From: Alphaproteobacteria bacterium
Lineage (GTDB): Bacteria; Pseudomonadota; Alphaproteobacteria; UBA828
Assembly: GCA_030604165.1 (NCBI GenBank)
Contig: JAUVWK010000187.1
Location: 1-5,961, forward strand
Length of the DNA: 5,961 bases
Reading direction: 5' to 3'
The notes under the pieces are model-generated. The model saw nothing but the letters and a program-made list of their open reading frames with translations, had not been told where the DNA came from and did no database searches. The translations under genes and the position numbers were made by a program. Shown here piece after piece: positions 1-5,961 of this stretch (within the stretch, counting starts at the first letter, position 1; each line of letters begins with the position of its first letter).

Positions 1-720
1 CTCGAGATGGGGCACCAGAACGTCGTCCGCCATCGCGACGAAAAAACTGGGCGCGCGTAGCTCGGCCGCCGCCCGCGTCGTGTCGTAGCGAAAGGCGGTC
101 GAGTAGGCGACGCGGTAGCCATCGCCCGCGATCAGAAAATCGGCCACCACTTGCGCCAAGGTGGCAAGACGCGGCGGGCCGAACGGCAGGCGCGCCGCCG
201 GGCCCTGGTGATGCCAGGGAAAGAAGGTGAACTGGTCGCGCACCCGCGCCCACAGCCAAGCGACATGCGCGCCCGACCATTCGGGGCGGAACGGCGGCAG
301 GTAGCTGGCCTCGAACTCCTCCCTCTCAGCCGGTGTGAACAGCGGATAGCCGTCGAGCACCGCGACCGTCATGACGTCGGGGTGGCGCCGGCTCAACTCG
401 AGCGCGATCGCGGCGCCGGTATGGCGGCCATAGACCGGCACGCGGGCGAGCCCGAGCGCCGCCAAGCTCGCGGCCAGGGCATCGGCATAGGCCGCGATAT
501 CGGGCCGGCGCGCGGCCAGGGCCTCGGAGCCGCCATAGCCCGGGGTATCCATGGCGAAGACGCAGAAGCGCCCGGCCAGCCGCTTGATCAGCGGCGTCAG
601 CGCGGCGGACGAGCGCGGCGATTCGTGAAGCAGCACCACGGGCGGCCCGCTGCCGGCCCGGCGATAATGCACCTGACGGCCGCCGGCGGAAACGAAATGA
701 CGGGTGATGGCCGCGCTCAT
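1..720 (-). CDS. Alpha/beta-fold hydrolase, C-terminus cut by the window edge
   Basis: The frame is open from an ATG at 720 to position 1, giving 240 residues with no stop, so the C-terminus lies outside. The N-terminal half follows the alpha/beta hydrolase fold. A strand leads into an oxyanion-type loop HESPRSS (residues 32-38), followed by AMDTPGYGGSE (56-66) and a nucleophile-elbow strand reading VYGRHTGA (96-103). A lid-like insert rich in Trp, Phe and Pro spans about 126-200. The MADDVLVP segment near 230-237 fits the strand carrying the catalytic Asp. The catalytic His is expected just past the edge. The elbow is G-R-H-T-G (98-102), so His100 occupies the position of the usual nucleophile; I recall related hydrolases with a similar HTG elbow. 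The start lies 20 bases after the ligase stop with no clear Shine-Dalgarno sequence, suggesting translational coupling. Substrate is unknown; a cytoplasmic hydrolase or lyase on an ester, amide or C-C bond is plausible. The fold assignment is firm, the reaction is not. Confidence 0.88.
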   Translation of the reverse strand, partial: MSAAITRHFVSAGGRQVHYRRAGSGPPVVLLHESPRSSAALTPLIKRLAGRFCVFAMDTPGYGGSEALAARRPDIAAYADALAASLAALGLARVPVYGRHTGAAIALELSRRHPDVMTVAVLDGYPLFTPAEREEFEASYLPPFRPEWSGAHVAWLWARVRDQFTFFPWHHQGPAARLPFGPPRLATLAQVVADFLIAGDGYRVAYSTAFRYDTTRAAAELRAPSFFVAMADDVLVPHLE

Positions 721-740
721 GAGCCCGAGGCCAACATGGG

Positions 741-2267
741 TCAGTCGCGCGCGCGCAGTTCGCGCTTCAGGATCTTGCCCGCCGGGTTGCGCGGCAAAGC
801 GTCGATGAGAACAATCTCCTTGGGCACCTTGTGCGGCGCCAGGCTCGCCTTGGCGAATTCGACAAGCTCGTCGAGCGACGGCGCCGCGCCCTCGCGGGTC
901 ACGACGAAGGCCTTGACCCGCTCGCCCCAATAGGCGTCCGCCACGCCGACCACCGCCGCCTCGCGCACCCCGGCATGGCGCATCAAGACTTCTTCGACCT
1001 CGCGCGGATAGACGTTGATCCCGCCGGAAATGATCATGTCCTTCTTGCGATCGGCCAGATAGATGTAGCCGTCTTCGTCGCGGCGCGCCATGTCGCCGGC
1101 CGAAACCCAGCCGTCGCGCATCACCGCGCGGGTTTCCTCCGGCTTGTTCCAATAGCCGTTGAAGAGATAGGGCGAGTTGCTGAAGAGCTCGCCGATCTCG
1201 CCCTGCGCCACCTCGGCGCCGTCGTCGCCGAGCAGCCTGACGCGATTGCAGGGGAAAGGCAGACCGACGCACTGGAGCTTGCGCAACTGATCGGCGGGCC
1301 GCAGATTGGTGACGATGCCGGCCTCGGTCGAGCCGTAGGTCTCGTGCAGAACGCCGTCGCCGAACTGCGCCACGATGCGCTCCTTGGTCGCCTGCGGCAG
1401 CGCCGCGGCGTTGGAGACCAAGGCCTTCAGACTGTGCTGGCGGTAGCGCGCCAGGACGCGCTCCTCGAGCGCGAGGATGGCGTGGAAATGGGTCGGCACC
1501 ATGAAGGTGCCGGTGAACCGGTCCTCGCTCAGCTTGCGCAGCACCTGTTCCGGCTCGAAGCCCGGCAGCAGCTCGCAAGAGCCGCCGAGAAACACGCTGC
1601 CCATGGCGAAGGCGAAACCGCCGCCATGAAACAGCGGCGCCACCGCCAAGAAGCTGTCGTCGGGCCCGTAGCAGCCATATTCCGCGGCCATGGCGAGAAA
1701 GGTCATCACCCGCGAGCGATGGGAGAGCACGATCCCCTTGGCCTTGCCGGTGGTGCCCGAGGTGTAGGAAATGGCGAAGGCATCGCACTCGCCGGGGCCC
1801 TGGGCCGGCGCCGCGGGCTTGGCTCGCGCCAGCCATTCCTCGTAATCGTCGCCGAGCACGATGAGGCGATCGAGCGCCGGCAGCGCGGACTCGCGTGCGA
1901 GCGCGAGCGCCGAGCGATGAGCCAGCAGCACGCGGGCGCCGCAATCCTGCCAGATGTCGCCAATTTCCCGTGCCGTCTGGCGCTGATTAATGGTGGCGAC
2001 GGCGACGCCGGCCTCGGAAAAACCCGCGACGATCTCGATATATTCCAGGCAATTGGGCGCCAGCAGCATCACCCTCTCACCCGGCTTGAGGGCGAGATCG
2101 TGGAGCGCGGCCGAGCTCACCCGGTCGATCCGCTCGACGAGCTGGGCGTAGGTCAGGGTCCGCTCGGCTTCGCGCAGCGCGATCTTGCGTGGCGTGCGCT
2201 GCGCCGAGGTTCTGACGCCCGCGCCGATGGTCACGGGGCGATAGGTATCGACGGTTGCTGCTGGCAT
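741..2267 (-). CDS. AMP-dependent acyl-CoA (or aryl-CoA) ligase, class I adenylate-forming enzyme
   Basis: This is a complete 508-residue protein, a normal length for the family. Such enzymes activate a carboxylic acid with ATP to an acyl-adenylate and then form the CoA thioester in the cytoplasm. All core motifs are present: the phosphate-binding loop ISYTSGTTGKAKG (166-178), PLFHGGG (211-217), HETYGSTEAG (308-317), and the ribose-binding Asp in SAGDMA (389-394). The hinge region is ADRKKDMIISGG (405-416), and the C-terminal catalytic lysine is Lys498 in PRNPAGKILKREL. The overall pattern resembles the FadD, 4-chlorobenzoate-CoA and cyclohexanecarboxylate-CoA ligase group. There is no carrier-protein domain, which argues against a peptide-synthetase module. 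The ATG at 2267 lies 37 bases after the amidohydrolase stop, with only a weak purine stretch upstream. Position after an importer and an amidohydrolase suggests it activates an acid released by those steps. Family is near certain; substrate (fatty, alicyclic or aromatic acid) cannot be told from sequence alone. Confidence 0.95.
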   Translation of the reverse strand: MPAATVDTYRPVTIGAGVRTSAQRTPRKIALREAERTLTYAQLVERIDRVSSAALHDLALKPGERVMLLAPNCLEYIEIVAGFSEAGVAVATINQRQTAREIGDIWQDCGARVLLAHRSALALARESALPALDRLIVLGDDYEEWLARAKPAAPAQGPGECDAFAISYTSGTTGKAKGIVLSHRSRVMTFLAMAAEYGCYGPDDSFLAVAPLFHGGGFAFAMGSVFLGGSCELLPGFEPEQVLRKLSEDRFTGTFMVPTHFHAILALEERVLARYRQHSLKALVSNAAALPQATKERIVAQFGDGVLHETYGSTEAGIVTNLRPADQLRKLQCVGLPFPCNRVRLLGDDGAEVAQGEIGELFSNSPYLFNGYWNKPEETRAVMRDGWVSAGDMARRDEDGYIYLADRKKDMIISGGINVYPREVEEVLMRHAGVREAAVVGVADAYWGERVKAFVVTREGAAPSLDELVEFAKASLAPHKVPKEIVLIDALPRNPAGKILKRELRARD

Positions 2268-2304
2268 GGCGGGTCGTGCCCCAGGGCTCGCGCCGGTTCG
2301 CCCG

Positions 2305-3198
2305 CTACTCGGCCGGTGTCTTGACTGCCGCGGCGCCGGCCTTCGCGGCCGGCAGCGCGAAGACGCGGAGCGCGTTGTCGCGCAGCAGGAGTTGCTTGGC
2401 CTCGGGCTTGAGCTTGAGCGCGTCGATCTCGACCATGGCGCGCTCCGGATCGATCACCGGCCAATCGGTGCCGAACAGCACCTTCTCGCGGCCATAGCTG
2501 CCGAGGTAATGCACCAACTGCGGCGGCCAATAGCGCGGCGCATAGGCGTCCACGCCGATGAAGATATTCTCGTGCTTCCAGGCCATCGAGATCATCTCGT
2601 CGGTCCAGGGCACGCCGATATGGATGCCGATCAGCTTCAGCTCGGGGAAATCGCAGGCCACCGCATCGAGACAGATCGGCCGCCCGACGCTGCGCATGCG
2701 GCGCTCGCGCGAATAGACCAGGCTGTGGCCGATCTGCATCATGATCGGGATGTCGAGCTCGCAGCACTTGGCGTAGTAAGGATAATATTTGGCGTGATCG
2801 GGCGCCAGCTCGAACCAGTGGGGATAGAGGTGGGCGCCGACGAAGCCGTAGTCGCGCACCGCCGTTTCCAGATCGTAGAGGCCCTGCATGCCGCGGCTCG
2901 GGTCGATCCCGGCGAGGCCCGAGAAGCGGTCGGGGTGCGCCAGGCAAATCTCGTGGACGCGCTCATACGGAATTTCGAACGAGCCCTTGAGGCGCAGATC
3001 GCCGGCGCGCACCGCGATCAACAGGGAGCGCTCGATACCGGCGCGGTCCATCTTGGCCAGATAATCGTCGATCGAAACGCCGCCGCGGATCGCCTCGGGC
3101 ATGCGGATCTGCGCCTTGAAGGTGTCGTCGAGACCGGTCTGGCCGAGCCGGACTTCCTGCTCGGTGAAAAGATTGACGACGATATCGATGGCGTTCAT
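2305..3198 (-). CDS. Amidohydrolase-2 superfamily protein lacking the N-terminal HxH motif
   Basis: This 297-residue protein of the amidohydrolase-2 type has the usual length of the group that includes ACMS decarboxylase, gamma-resorcylate decarboxylase and 4-oxalomesaconate hydratase. Visible landmarks are FSGLAGIDPSRG (92-103), VGAHLYPHW (120-128, His123 and His127), MMQIGHSL (153-160, His158), GIHIGVPW (191-198, His193), LFGTDWPVID (241-250, Asp245) and the typical ending NALRVFAL (275-282). The N-terminal strand reads IDIVVNLFT (4-12), so the positions that normally hold the HxH metal ligands are Val7 and Asn9. A longer frame begins with GTG at 3222, but ATG 3198 is preferred: it has GAGGG just upstream, and starting there places the first beta strand where relatives begin. 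A short Ala-rich tail follows the last domain motif. It lies 43 bases after the ATPase gene and 37 before the ligase gene. Decarboxylase, hydratase or hydrolase activity are all possible; a non-metal or altered-metal mechanism is an open question. Confidence 0.92.
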   Translation of the reverse strand: MNAIDIVVNLFTEQEVRLGQTGLDDTFKAQIRMPEAIRGGVSIDDYLAKMDRAGIERSLLIAVRAGDLRLKGSFEIPYERVHEICLAHPDRFSGLAGIDPSRGMQGLYDLETAVRDYGFVGAHLYPHWFELAPDHAKYYPYYAKCCELDIPIMMQIGHSLVYSRERRMRSVGRPICLDAVACDFPELKLIGIHIGVPWTDEMISMAWKHENIFIGVDAYAPRYWPPQLVHYLGSYGREKVLFGTDWPVIDPERAMVEIDALKLKPEAKQLLLRDNALRVFALPAAKAGAAAVKTPAE

Positions 3199-3202
3199 GG
3201 CG

Positions 3203-3207
3203 CCCTC
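3203..3207 (-). promoter_or_regulatory. Ribosome binding site that decides the amidohydrolase start
   Basis: On the minus strand GAGGG lies 4 bases before the ATG at 3196-3198. The spacing is short but workable. The alternative GTG at 3222 also has a GAGGG upstream, but only 2 bases from the start codon, which is too close. This favours the ATG and a 297-residue product. Confidence 0.5.
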
Positions 3208-3241
3208 ATCTGCTGTTCTCACTACCCTCGAAACGCAACCT

Positions 3242-5092
3242 TCAGTCTAACTGCGAGTCGCCTTCCGTGACACGCCAGCAGCGCACCAAGCGGCCATCCG
3301 GCATCTTTTCGAGCGCCTGTGGCATATCCTTGCAGCGCGCGACCTGGCTCGGGCAGCGGCCATAGAGATAACAGCCCTTCGGTAGCGAGACGGGACTCGG
3401 GATCTCGCCTTTCAGGGTGAGTTTCTCCGCGCGGTCCACGCGCCGGTCCGAAACATCGGGAAACAGGTGCGAATCCAGCAGCGCTTGCGAATAGGGATGG
3501 CGGGGCCTGGCGAAAACCTCTTCCTTGTCGCCGATTTCCACGACCTGCCCAAGATACATGACGATGACGCGGTGGCAGATAAATTTCACCGTCGTCAAAT
3601 CGTGCGAGATGAAGAGATAGGCGAAGCCCAATTTTCGCGACAACGCCATCAGGAGCTGGATGATTTCGAGCCGCGTTTCCGGGCTGAGCGCGGAGGTGGG
3701 CTCGTCGAGAACGATGAACTCCGGATTCGTGGCGATGGCGCGGGCAATGACCACGCGCTGTTGTTGCCCGGCGCTGAGCTGGCGCGGCTGGATGTGACGC
3801 AGCGCCACGTCCAGGCCGGTCATTTCAAGCAACTCCGCCACCCGCTCGCGCTTCCCCTCCGGTTTCAAATCGGTGTGCAAATCGAGCGGCTCGGTCAAGA
3901 CTTTCTCCACCGTCCAGCGCGGATTCATGGAATCGAACGGATCCTGGAAGACGATCTGGATCGCCTTGCGGTAGGGCACGAACGCGGCACGCTTGATGCC
4001 GCTCAAGGTCTCGTCGTGAAACAGAATCTCCCCCGCCGTGGGCTCTTCCAGGCGAACCAGGCAACGGCCCACGGTGGTTTTGCCCGAGCCGCTTTCCCCC
4101 ACCAGGCCGATCGATTCGCCGCGCCGGATGTCGAACGACACATTGTCGACCGCGTGAACCTTCTTGTCGCTGCCCCGGATGGGGAATTGCTTGGTCAGTC
4201 CGGTGACGCGGATAATGACCTGCGCGTCTGCAAGCTCGCCGTGATGGGCCTGGCGCAAGACATCGCCGCCATCCTCTTGGCGCTGCGTCCTTAGCATGCG
4301 CCGGCTGTAATCCTGCTCGGGGGCCTGGAAGAACTGCCGCACCGGCGCCTCCTCGATGATGCGCCCCTGCGCCATGATCAGCACACGGTCGCAATAATTG
4401 GCGACGATGCCCAAATCCTGCGTCACCAGCAGCACCGCCGAGCCGGTTTGGTTCGCCGTCTCCCACATCTGGTCGAGGAACTGGGCCTGAATGGTGACGT
4501 CCAGCCCGCTGGTGGGTTCGTCGGCGATCAGCAGCCGGGGCTTCGAGCTCATGGCCATGGCGATCATCACACGCTGGGTCATGCCGCTCGACAATTCATG
4601 GGCATAGGCCTTCACGCGGCGTTCCGGATCGTTCATGCCGACCATGCGCAGCATGTCGATGGCGTGCCGCCACGCCTCTTTCTTGCTCACCTTGTTGTGG
4701 GCGCGGTAAACCCTGGAGATCTGGCTGCCCACCGTGAGCATGGGATGGAGCGAGGTGCGCGGATTCTGCACGATCAAGCCGATATCCTTGCCCCGGATCG
4801 CGGCGATGTCATCGTCCGGCATGGTGAGCAATTCCTGGCCCATGAAGCGCACGCTGCCCGCGGTGATCCGGCCCGGCGGCCGTACCAGCCCGATGAGCGC
4901 GATGGCGGCGGTCGATTTGCCGCAGCCGGGCTCGCCCATGATGCCGATGAATTCGCCGGGCCGGATGGTAAGCGAAAATCCGTCCACCGCCGTCGTCACC
5001 GCGCCGCCCTTGGCGCTGAAGCGCACCGTCAACGCCGTCGCCTCAAGGATGGGCGTCGCTTCGTCCGCGTCCGGCTTTCGCGCCGCGATCAT
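3242..5092 (-). CDS. Fused dipeptide/oligopeptide-type ABC importer ATPase (DppD-DppF in one chain)
   Basis: This 616-residue protein has two nucleotide-binding domains, supplying both ATPases of a peptide/nickel-family importer at the inner face of the membrane. Domain 1 (about 14-270) has Walker A GEPGCGKST (53-61), Q-loop Gln109, signature LSSGM (167-171), Walker B LLIADEP (187-193) and SGLD (195-198). Domain 2 (about 292-545) has Walker A GESGSGKTT (332-340), Gln383, signature LSAGQ (439-443), Walker B IVLDEP (460-465) and switch His497 in FISHDL. The C-terminal extension (about 530-607) is the oligopeptide-transporter type, with cysteines at 574, 580, 587 and 605. In domain 1 the switch position reads VTQDL, with Gln225 where His is usual. 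The ATG overlaps the permease TGA (ATGA, 5089-5092), indicating translational coupling. Fused architecture is known in this family (for example GsiA and YejF). The transported substrate is not predictable from the ATPase; catabolic neighbours suggest a small organic compound or peptide-like molecule rather than a metal. Confidence 0.96.
   Translation of the reverse strand: MIAARKPDADEATPILEATALTVRFSAKGGAVTTAVDGFSLTIRPGEFIGIMGEPGCGKSTAAIALIGLVRPPGRITAGSVRFMGQELLTMPDDDIAAIRGKDIGLIVQNPRTSLHPMLTVGSQISRVYRAHNKVSKKEAWRHAIDMLRMVGMNDPERRVKAYAHELSSGMTQRVMIAMAMSSKPRLLIADEPTSGLDVTIQAQFLDQMWETANQTGSAVLLVTQDLGIVANYCDRVLIMAQGRIIEEAPVRQFFQAPEQDYSRRMLRTQRQEDGGDVLRQAHHGELADAQVIIRVTGLTKQFPIRGSDKKVHAVDNVSFDIRRGESIGLVGESGSGKTTVGRCLVRLEEPTAGEILFHDETLSGIKRAAFVPYRKAIQIVFQDPFDSMNPRWTVEKVLTEPLDLHTDLKPEGKRERVAELLEMTGLDVALRHIQPRQLSAGQQQRVVIARAIATNPEFIVLDEPTSALSPETRLEIIQLLMALSRKLGFAYLFISHDLTTVKFICHRVIVMYLGQVVEIGDKEEVFARPRHPYSQALLDSHLFPDVSDRRVDRAEKLTLKGEIPSPVSLPKGCYLYGRCPSQVARCKDMPQALEKMPDGRLVRCWRVTEGDSQLD
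5089..5092 (-). other. ATGA stop-start overlap of permease and ATPase genes
   Basis: On the minus strand the ATPase ATG (5092-5090) shares bases with the permease TGA (5091-5089). Such overlaps typically couple translation and help keep subunits of a complex in proportion. Only a modest AAAGG lies about 11 bases upstream of the ATG, consistent with reliance on re-initiation. Confidence 0.85.
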
Positions 5093-5961
5093 GTTTCGCG
5101 GAACCTTTGCTCAATGGCGTGATCGACCACCGCATAACCGAACACGGTGATGGTGATCGCCACGCCCGGAAATATCGATGGCCACCATTCCCCGAGAATG
5201 AGCTGTTGCGCGCCGATCGAGATCATGATGCCCCATTCGGGCGTCGGCGGGCGCACGCCGGCGCCGACGAAGCTGAGACCCGCCGTCAGGATGATGGCGA
5301 AGCCGACGGTCACCGACAATTGCACCAGGGACGGCACCAGCGAGTTGGGCAGCACATGCTTGATGGCGATCTTGAAGCCGGTATTGCCGACCGCCCAGGC
5401 CGCCTGCACATAGCCGCGGGCGCTCTGGCCCATGACCTCGGATCGTGTCAGGCGAATGAAAATCGGCGTGTAGACGAGGGCGAGAGCCAGCACCAGATTG
5501 CCCGTCTCGCGCCCGGCCAGGGCCACCAGGAGCATGGCCGTGATGAAAACCGGAAAGGATTGCAGGACATCCGAGACGCGCATCATCAGTTCCGTCGCCC
5601 AATTACGGTAGAAGCCCGCGATGAGACCGAGAAACGTGCCGAGAAAAAGCGAGATCAAGGCGCCGCCCAGCGCGATGGACATATCGGCGCGCGGCGCGGA
5701 GATGACGCGCGAGAATACATCGAGCCCCGATTGATCGGTGCCGAACCAATGCGGCGGACGCGCCAACTCGCCCGATAGCGTGAGATAGAATAGGCGCGGC
5801 CATTCGACGATGGGCGGCGGCGGCACGGATATGTCGCCGGTCGCTGCCATCGGATCGTAAGGGCTGATCGTGGCGCCGAAAGCGGCCAGAAATATGGAAA
5901 GCGTCACGATGAACAGGCCGAAGACGAGAAATTTGTTGGCGCCGAGCGCGACGAGGCGCGC
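5089..5961 (-). CDS. ABC importer permease, DppC/OppC family, N-terminus cut by the window edge
   Basis: The frame is open from the right edge to a TGA at 5089-5091, giving 290 residues. A GTG at 5905-5907 could be read as a start, but the frame continues upstream as hydrophobic sequence (FLVFGLFIVTLSIFLAAFGA, window residues 11-30), which is the expected first membrane helix of this family. The true start therefore lies beyond 5961, probably by only a few to about 20 codons. Further marks are ISPYDP (32-37) after helix 1, GTDQSGLDVFSR (74-85), later helices at roughly 95-118, 137-149, 154-171, 207-230 and 262-282, and the cytoplasmic EAA loop around AAWAVGNTGFKIAIKHVLPN (187-206), which docks on the ATPase. 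It is one of the two permease subunits of a peptide/nickel-type importer; the DppB-like partner is presumably encoded upstream. The 4-base overlap with the ATPase gene fits a shared operon. Confidence 0.95.
   Translation of the reverse strand, partial: ARLVALGANKFLVFGLFIVTLSIFLAAFGATISPYDPMAATGDISVPPPPIVEWPRLFYLTLSGELARPPHWFGTDQSGLDVFSRVISAPRADMSIALGGALISLFLGTFLGLIAGFYRNWATELMMRVSDVLQSFPVFITAMLLVALAGRETGNLVLALALVYTPIFIRLTRSEVMGQSARGYVQAAWAVGNTGFKIAIKHVLPNSLVPSLVQLSVTVGFAIILTAGLSFVGAGVRPPTPEWGIMISIGAQQLILGEWWPSIFPGVAITITVFGYAVVDHAIEQRFRET

Noticed and set aside
1..6. CTCGAG hexamer at the left edge
   Set aside because: It is a restriction-type palindrome expected by chance in G+C-rich DNA, and here it is coding sequence for the hydrolase; no sign of a junction.
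151..933. Plus-strand open frame (260 residues) opposite the alpha/beta hydrolase
   Set aside because: Arg/Gly/Ala-rich translation without fold features; the opposite frame is a clear alpha/beta hydrolase.
2268..2304. Small GCCC/GGGC inverted repeat between amidohydrolase and ligase genes
   Set aside because: A four-base stem with a two-base loop and no T-tract is too weak to call a terminator or regulatory hairpin.
831..2324. Long plus-strand open frame (497 residues) opposite the CoA ligase gene
   Set aside because: It is an antisense shadow. Its translation is rich in Arg, His, Ala, Gly and Asp with no recognisable domain, while the minus strand carries every motif of an adenylate-forming enzyme. 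High G+C content at third positions suppresses stops on the opposite strand.
2231..2947. Minus-strand open frame (238 residues) overlapping the amidohydrolase in another frame
   Set aside because: Out-of-frame reading of the amidohydrolase and ligase start region; Arg/Pro/Ala-rich and without a domain.
2266..3270. Long plus-strand open frame (334 residues) opposite the amidohydrolase gene
   Set aside because: It has the same antisense composition effect and no domain, and it spans gene boundaries of the real minus-strand genes.
3541..3660. Locally lower G+C within the ATPase gene (about 50-55% by hand count, versus about 78% at 421-480)
   Set aside because: Other parts of the same gene are as G+C-rich as the neighbours (about 73% at 4861-4920), so this is local variation and not evidence of transfer.
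5905..5907. GTG as the start of the permease gene
   Set aside because: The same frame continues to the right edge and encodes most of the first membrane helix, so this codon is internal.

Overview
All five protein-coding genes in this 5,961-base window lie on the minus strand, so transcription reads from the right edge to the left. Base composition is high in G+C, strongly so at third codon positions, and the protein families resemble those of soil or rhizosphere Alphaproteobacteria (Rhodospirillales or Hyphomicrobiales type). That placement rests on sequence style only and is tentative. No RNA genes, mobile elements, CRISPR arrays or convincing terminators are visible.

Layout in transcription order. 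(1) 5961-5089: inner-membrane permease of a dipeptide/oligopeptide/nickel-type ABC importer (DppC/OppC family), cut at its N-terminus by the right window edge. (2) 5092-3242: one 616-residue polypeptide carrying both ATPase subunits (DppD-like plus DppF-like), overlapping the permease stop by 4 bases (ATGA). (3) 3198-2305: an amidohydrolase-2 superfamily protein. (4) 2267-741: a complete class I adenylate-forming enzyme, probably an acyl-CoA or aryl-CoA ligase. (5) 720-1: an alpha/beta hydrolase whose C-terminus lies beyond the left edge. The gaps are 43, 37 and 20 bases with no terminator, so a single operon is likely.

Reading of the cluster (inference): an importer for a small organic molecule is coupled to enzymes that would cleave or decarboxylate it (alpha/beta hydrolase, amidohydrolase) and activate the resulting acid as a CoA thioester. 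The order of steps and the substrate cannot be read from the sequence. The partner permease (DppB-like) and the periplasmic binding protein are not in the window and would be expected upstream, beyond position 5961.

The most notable feature is that three of the five proteins have departures at textbook active-site positions. The amidohydrolase lacks the N-terminal HxH metal motif. The alpha/beta hydrolase has His where the nucleophilic Ser/Asp/Cys normally sits. The first ATPase domain has Gln in place of the switch-loop His. All three reading frames are otherwise intact, which suggests family-level divergence rather than decay.
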